From Clostridiales bacterium (lineage in GTDB: Bacteria > Bacillota > Clostridia > TANB77 > CAG-508), in assembly GCA_003507395.1 (NCBI GenBank), contig DNVW01000011.1:15541-49633 (forward strand): a stretch of 34,093 bases of DNA, read 5' to 3'. Each line of letters starts with the position of its first letter. Position 1 is the stretch's first letter. The position numbers were made by a program, and so were the translations under genes. This document shows, in pieces, positions 32,013-34,093 of this stretch. The notes under the pieces were generated by a model that made no database searches, had not been told where the DNA came from, and saw nothing but the letters and a program-made list of their open reading frames with translations.

Positions 32013-32321
32013 ATGTCAGTGACAGAATTAAAAAGTGAAAATTTTGAAAGTGAGGTAAACAACTCAGAAATTCCAGTATTAATAGATTTTTGGGCTACTT
32101 GGTGTGGACCATGCAAAATGATGACCCCAGTAGTTGAAGAACTAGCAACTGAAAAAGAAGGAACAATAAAAGTATGCAAAGTTAATGTAGATGATGAACC
32201 AGACTTAGCACAAAAATTCAATATAATGAGCATACCAACATTCGTGGCTATAAAAGAGGGAAAAGTAGTAGGAACGTCAGTAGGTGTACAAACCAAACAA
32301 CAAATATTAGAATTATTTTAA
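32013..32321 (+). CDS. trxA: Thioredoxin
   Basis: A 102-residue cytosolic thiol-disulfide carrier. It has the WCGPCKMM redox motif (about residues 29-36), the conserved cis-proline in SIPTFVAIKEG (about 73-83) and standard length. The ATG at 32013 is 2 nt after trxB, and the SD (GGAGG) lies in the trxB 3' end, so the two are co-translated. The pair supplies reducing power to ribonucleotide reductase and other thiol enzymes. Confidence 0.96.
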   Translation: MSVTELKSENFESEVNNSEIPVLIDFWATWCGPCKMMTPVVEELATEKEGTIKVCKVNVDDEPDLAQKFNIMSIPTFVAIKEGKVVGTSVGVQTKQQILELF

Positions 32322-32328
32322 ATATATC

Positions 32329-32358
32329 TTGACAAATTAAATAAAAGTGTGCTAATAT
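32329..32358 (+). promoter_or_regulatory. Promoter of tRNA-Leu, with a dyad over the -10 box
   Basis: TTGACA (32329-32334), an 18-nt spacer and TAATAT (32353-32358). AGTGTGCTAA (32346-32355) and TTAGTACACT (32368-32377) form an inverted repeat (one G-U) around the -10 and start region, a possible operator or leader hairpin. Confidence 0.75.
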
Positions 32359-32384
32359 TAATAAGTGTTAGTACACTAATATAT

Positions 32385-32468
32385 GCGGATGTGGCGGAAC
32401 TGGCAGACGCGCTGGTCTTAGGAACCAGTGTCAACGACGTGGGGGTTCAAGTCCCTTCATCCGCACCA
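32385..32468 (+). tRNA. tRNA-Leu (anticodon UAG, reads CUA)
   Basis: Class II tRNA of 84 nt with encoded CCA. The acceptor arms are GCGGATG (32385-32391) and CATCCGC (32458-32464), with the D-arm region GGCAGACGC and GGTTCAAGTCC as the T arm. The anticodon stem is CTGGT/ACCAG (32412-32416 and 32424-32428) with loop CTTAGGA, so the anticodon is TAG (32419-32421). It is a single tRNA transcribed from a strong promoter and closed by a terminator. Confidence 0.97.
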
Positions 32469-32471
32469 AAG

Positions 32472-32502
32472 CGAGTGAAAATAAAATTTCACTTGTTTTT
32501 TT
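32472..32502 (+). terminator. Rho-independent terminator after tRNA-Leu
   Basis: CGAGTGAAA (32472-32480) pairs with TTTCACTTG (32487-32495, one G-U) around ATAAAA, followed by T7. Confidence 0.9.
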
Positions 32503-32522
32503 ATATTTTGTTAAATTAATTT

Positions 32523-32551
32523 TGTGCCAAAAATCCCCGTCCCTATTGTCA
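32523..32551. repeat. TGCCAAA/CCCCGTCCC/TTGTCAC repeat module
   Basis: Contains TGCCAAAAATCCCCGTCCC and then TTGTCAC. The parts match those at 25-40 (CCAAAGGGGACGGGGA on the minus strand) and 4070-4119 (TTGTCAC, GGGGAC, GTGACA). It lies between the tRNA terminator and the next gene. Confidence 0.55.
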
Positions 32552-32581
32552 CAAGATTTTAAAATGGAGGAAAAATTGAAT

Positions 32582-32881
32582 ATGGAAAATGAAAAAATAA
32601 AATATTTAATAGATATAATAAATGATATGGATATAAAAGATAAATTAAGATTGGCAATATGTATGAGCCAAAGTAAATGGTCTGGTCTTATTTATAATAC
32701 TAAAGAGAATTATAAGAAATTTGATAGTATGCTAAAAAATATAGATGAAGAATATATGACTACACTTATAGATTTTTCAAAGTATAAGCTTATAATGTTT
32801 GCAATGGCTAAACTGATGGAAATGGAAACAACAGAGCAAAATAAAGTTGCTTTATATTTATTTAATTATATAGAGAAATAA
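32582..32881 (+). CDS. Small protein of unknown function
   Basis: A protein of about 99 residues that I do not recognise. It is predicted largely helical (IKYLIDIINDMDIKDKLRLAI, two pieces), with several Met and aromatic residues, no signal peptide and no obvious catalytic motif. A central CMSQSKWSGLIYNTKENYKKF segment (two pieces) and a hydrophobic C-terminal part (KLIMFAMAKLMEM) may form a small helical bundle. GGAGG at 32566-32570 lies 11 nt before the ATG at 32582 and 5 nt before an in-frame TTG at 32576, which could be the real start. Upstream in-frame codons run into the repeat and are unlikely to be coding. It stands alone, with a gap of 84 nt to the next gene. Confidence 0.65.
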   Translation: MENEKIKYLIDIINDMDIKDKLRLAICMSQSKWSGLIYNTKENYKKFDSMLKNIDEEYMTTLIDFSKYKLIMFAMAKLMEMETTEQNKVALYLFNYIEK

Positions 32882-32905
32882 TCCTCCTAAAATTATCGGT
32901 TTTTG

Positions 32906-32934
32906 TTGAAAATATGATTTATTTATAATATAAT
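32906..32934 (+). promoter_or_regulatory. Predicted sigma-A promoter of the HD-hydrolase gene
   Basis: TTGAAA (32906-32911), a 17-nt spacer and TATAAT (32929-32934), 31 nt before the start codon. Confidence 0.7.
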
Positions 32935-32965
32935 TTCATTTAGAAAATAAAGAGAGGTAAGAATT

Positions 32966-34063
32966 ATGAGTAAATACTATAATAATTTAGATGATTTAAG
33001 AAAAGAATACTTTAAAGTATTATCACCTGTTTTTCCAGAGTGGTTATTAGATTATATAGATACACCTGAAATCCAAAGGCTTTCGGGAATAAGTATGCTT
33101 TGTGGAACAGATTATTCAAAAATATATGATTATAAATCTTTTAATTCAACATTGGATCATAGTGTAGGTGTAGCATTAATTATATGGAATTTTACAAAAG
33201 ATAAAAAACAAACATTAGCAGGACTTTTTCATGATATTGCAACACCAATATTTAAACATTGTATTGATTTCATGAATGGTGATTCAGAACATCAAGAATC
33301 TACTGAAGAAAGAACTGAACAGGTAATAAGAAATTCACAAACAATACTGAGTTTATTAAATCGCGATGGAATAAAAGTTGAAGAAATCTCTGATTATCAC
33401 ATTTATCCAATAGCTGATAATAATACTCCAAGATTGAGTGCTGATAGATTTGAGTATACTTTTTCTAATGGATTATTCTTATATGGTGCTTGGAATGTTG
33501 ATGAGATTTCAAAATATTATAATGATATTACTATTTTAAAAAATGAAGATGGAATAGAGGAATTAGGCTTTAAAACACCACAAATTTGTAAAGAGTATTT
33601 GCATACAATTTTGCCTATATTTGCAAATTATGATAGCGATAATAATAGAACAGTTATGCAATTCTTTGCTGATATAGTAAAATCAATGAATGTTAAAGGA
33701 TATATAACAGTAGATGATTTATATGAACTTTCAGAAGAAGATGTTATTAATAGAATATTAAATTGTGATGATACATATATTAAGGAAAGTTTTGTTAAAT
33801 TTCAAAATGCTACATCTGTTTATGGTAGTGATACACCTGTAAATAATAGATATTGTATTAGCGTAAAAGGGAAAAAACGTTATATTGTTCCACTTACTCA
33901 AAACAATGGTAATGCTTATAGGATAAGTCAAATAGACGAAACTGCACGTAACGAAGTTCAAGATTATATAAACTTAAAACGTAGCAAATATACTGGATTT
34001 AATTTTGAATTTAATCCTTATTCTTTTAAAATTCAAAGAGAGGACGATTCTTGGGAAAGATAA
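32966..34063 (+). CDS. HD-domain phosphohydrolase, dGTPase-like
   Basis: A 365-residue protein of the HD superfamily. The order of elements matches the dGTPase/SAMHD1-like branch: EIQRLSGISML (about 35-45), STLDHSVGVALI with the first metal His (about 62-73), GLFHDIATPIFKH with the HD pair (about 86-98), and SADRFEYTF with the last Asp (about 154-162). Substrate could be dNTPs or other nucleotides; I see no clear dGTPase-specific extension. The C-terminal third (KGKKRYIVPLTQ, then YTGFNFEFNPYSFKI) is unfamiliar. ATG 32966 has AGAGGT upstream. It is transcribed alone. It is not closely related to the small HD protein at 805-1341, which lacks these spacings. Whether it works in nucleotide hygiene or defence cannot be decided here. 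Confidence 0.8.
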   Translation: MSKYYNNLDDLRKEYFKVLSPVFPEWLLDYIDTPEIQRLSGISMLCGTDYSKIYDYKSFNSTLDHSVGVALIIWNFTKDKKQTLAGLFHDIATPIFKHCIDFMNGDSEHQESTEERTEQVIRNSQTILSLLNRDGIKVEEISDYHIYPIADNNTPRLSADRFEYTFSNGLFLYGAWNVDEISKYYNDITILKNEDGIEELGFKTPQICKEYLHTILPIFANYDSDNNRTVMQFFADIVKSMNVKGYITVDDLYELSEEDVINRILNCDDTYIKESFVKFQNATSVYGSDTPVNNRYCISVKGKKRYIVPLTQNNGNAYRISQIDETARNEVQDYINLKRSKYTGFNFEFNPYSFKIQREDDSWER

Positions 34064-34093
34064 GATTTAATTAAAGTTAGTGTAAAATAATTT

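Overview
The window is AT-rich DNA from a low-GC Gram-positive bacterium, most likely an anaerobic, spore-forming member of the Clostridia. The signs are SpoVT, an HrcA/CIRCE heat-shock operon, RemA, a minimal SufBC-type Fe-S pair, strong SD sequences and TTGACA-17-TATAAT type promoters. Six genes on the minus strand (20-5291) cover diaminopimelate/lysine synthesis (dapB, dapA, asd), a small HD hydrolase and a SufC/SufB-type pair. From 5428 to the end everything runs on the plus strand: recG-recD2, a coiled-coil protein, a ComF-like PRTase, spoVT, hrcA-grpE-dnaK-dnaJ, rsmE, a Lys-rich-tailed membrane protein, yicC-remA-rpoZ-gmk, priA-def-fmt, rpsO, pnp, a GT2 glycosyltransferase, a Mn2+ riboswitch with a P-type cation ATPase, trxB-trxA, tRNA-Leu(UAG), a small unknown gene and a large HD phosphohydrolase.

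The striking observation is a shared recoding signature. Four housekeeping genes (recG, recD2, dnaJ, priA) are each interrupted by one extra C, always giving an in-frame CGG codon followed by AA (CGGAA). Skipping that C (+1) makes the next codon GGA (Gly) and restores a full-length, well-conserved protein. The glycine restored is each time in a core motif: Walker A GSGKT in RecG and PriA, the HKAQGSE helicase motif in RecD2, and the fourth CxxCxGxG zinc motif in DnaJ. I checked every CGG on the plus-strand genes and every CCG on the minus-strand genes. No other in-frame CGG codon was found anywhere in the window, although CGT, CGA, CGC, AGG and AGA are used. The simplest reading is that CGG is not a normal sense codon here and CGG-A is a programmed +1 frameshift (or four-base Gly) signal. 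I know of no described system of this kind; confirmation needs the genome-wide CGG census, the tRNA set and proteomics.

Regulation visible in the sequence includes a CIRCE operator with a strong promoter before hrcA, whose -35 box lies in the loop of the spoVT terminator. There is also a yybP-ykoY type Mn2+ riboswitch with a mutually exclusive terminator before the ATPase gene, hairpin leaders before rpsO, pnp and dnaJ, and several clear terminators. Short dispersed repeats built from GGGAC(G) and TGTCAC/GTGACA modules occur at three intergenic sites. The left edge carries a 23-nt duplicate of an internal dapB segment, which may be an assembly-edge artefact. No stretch over 300 bases lacks a gene.
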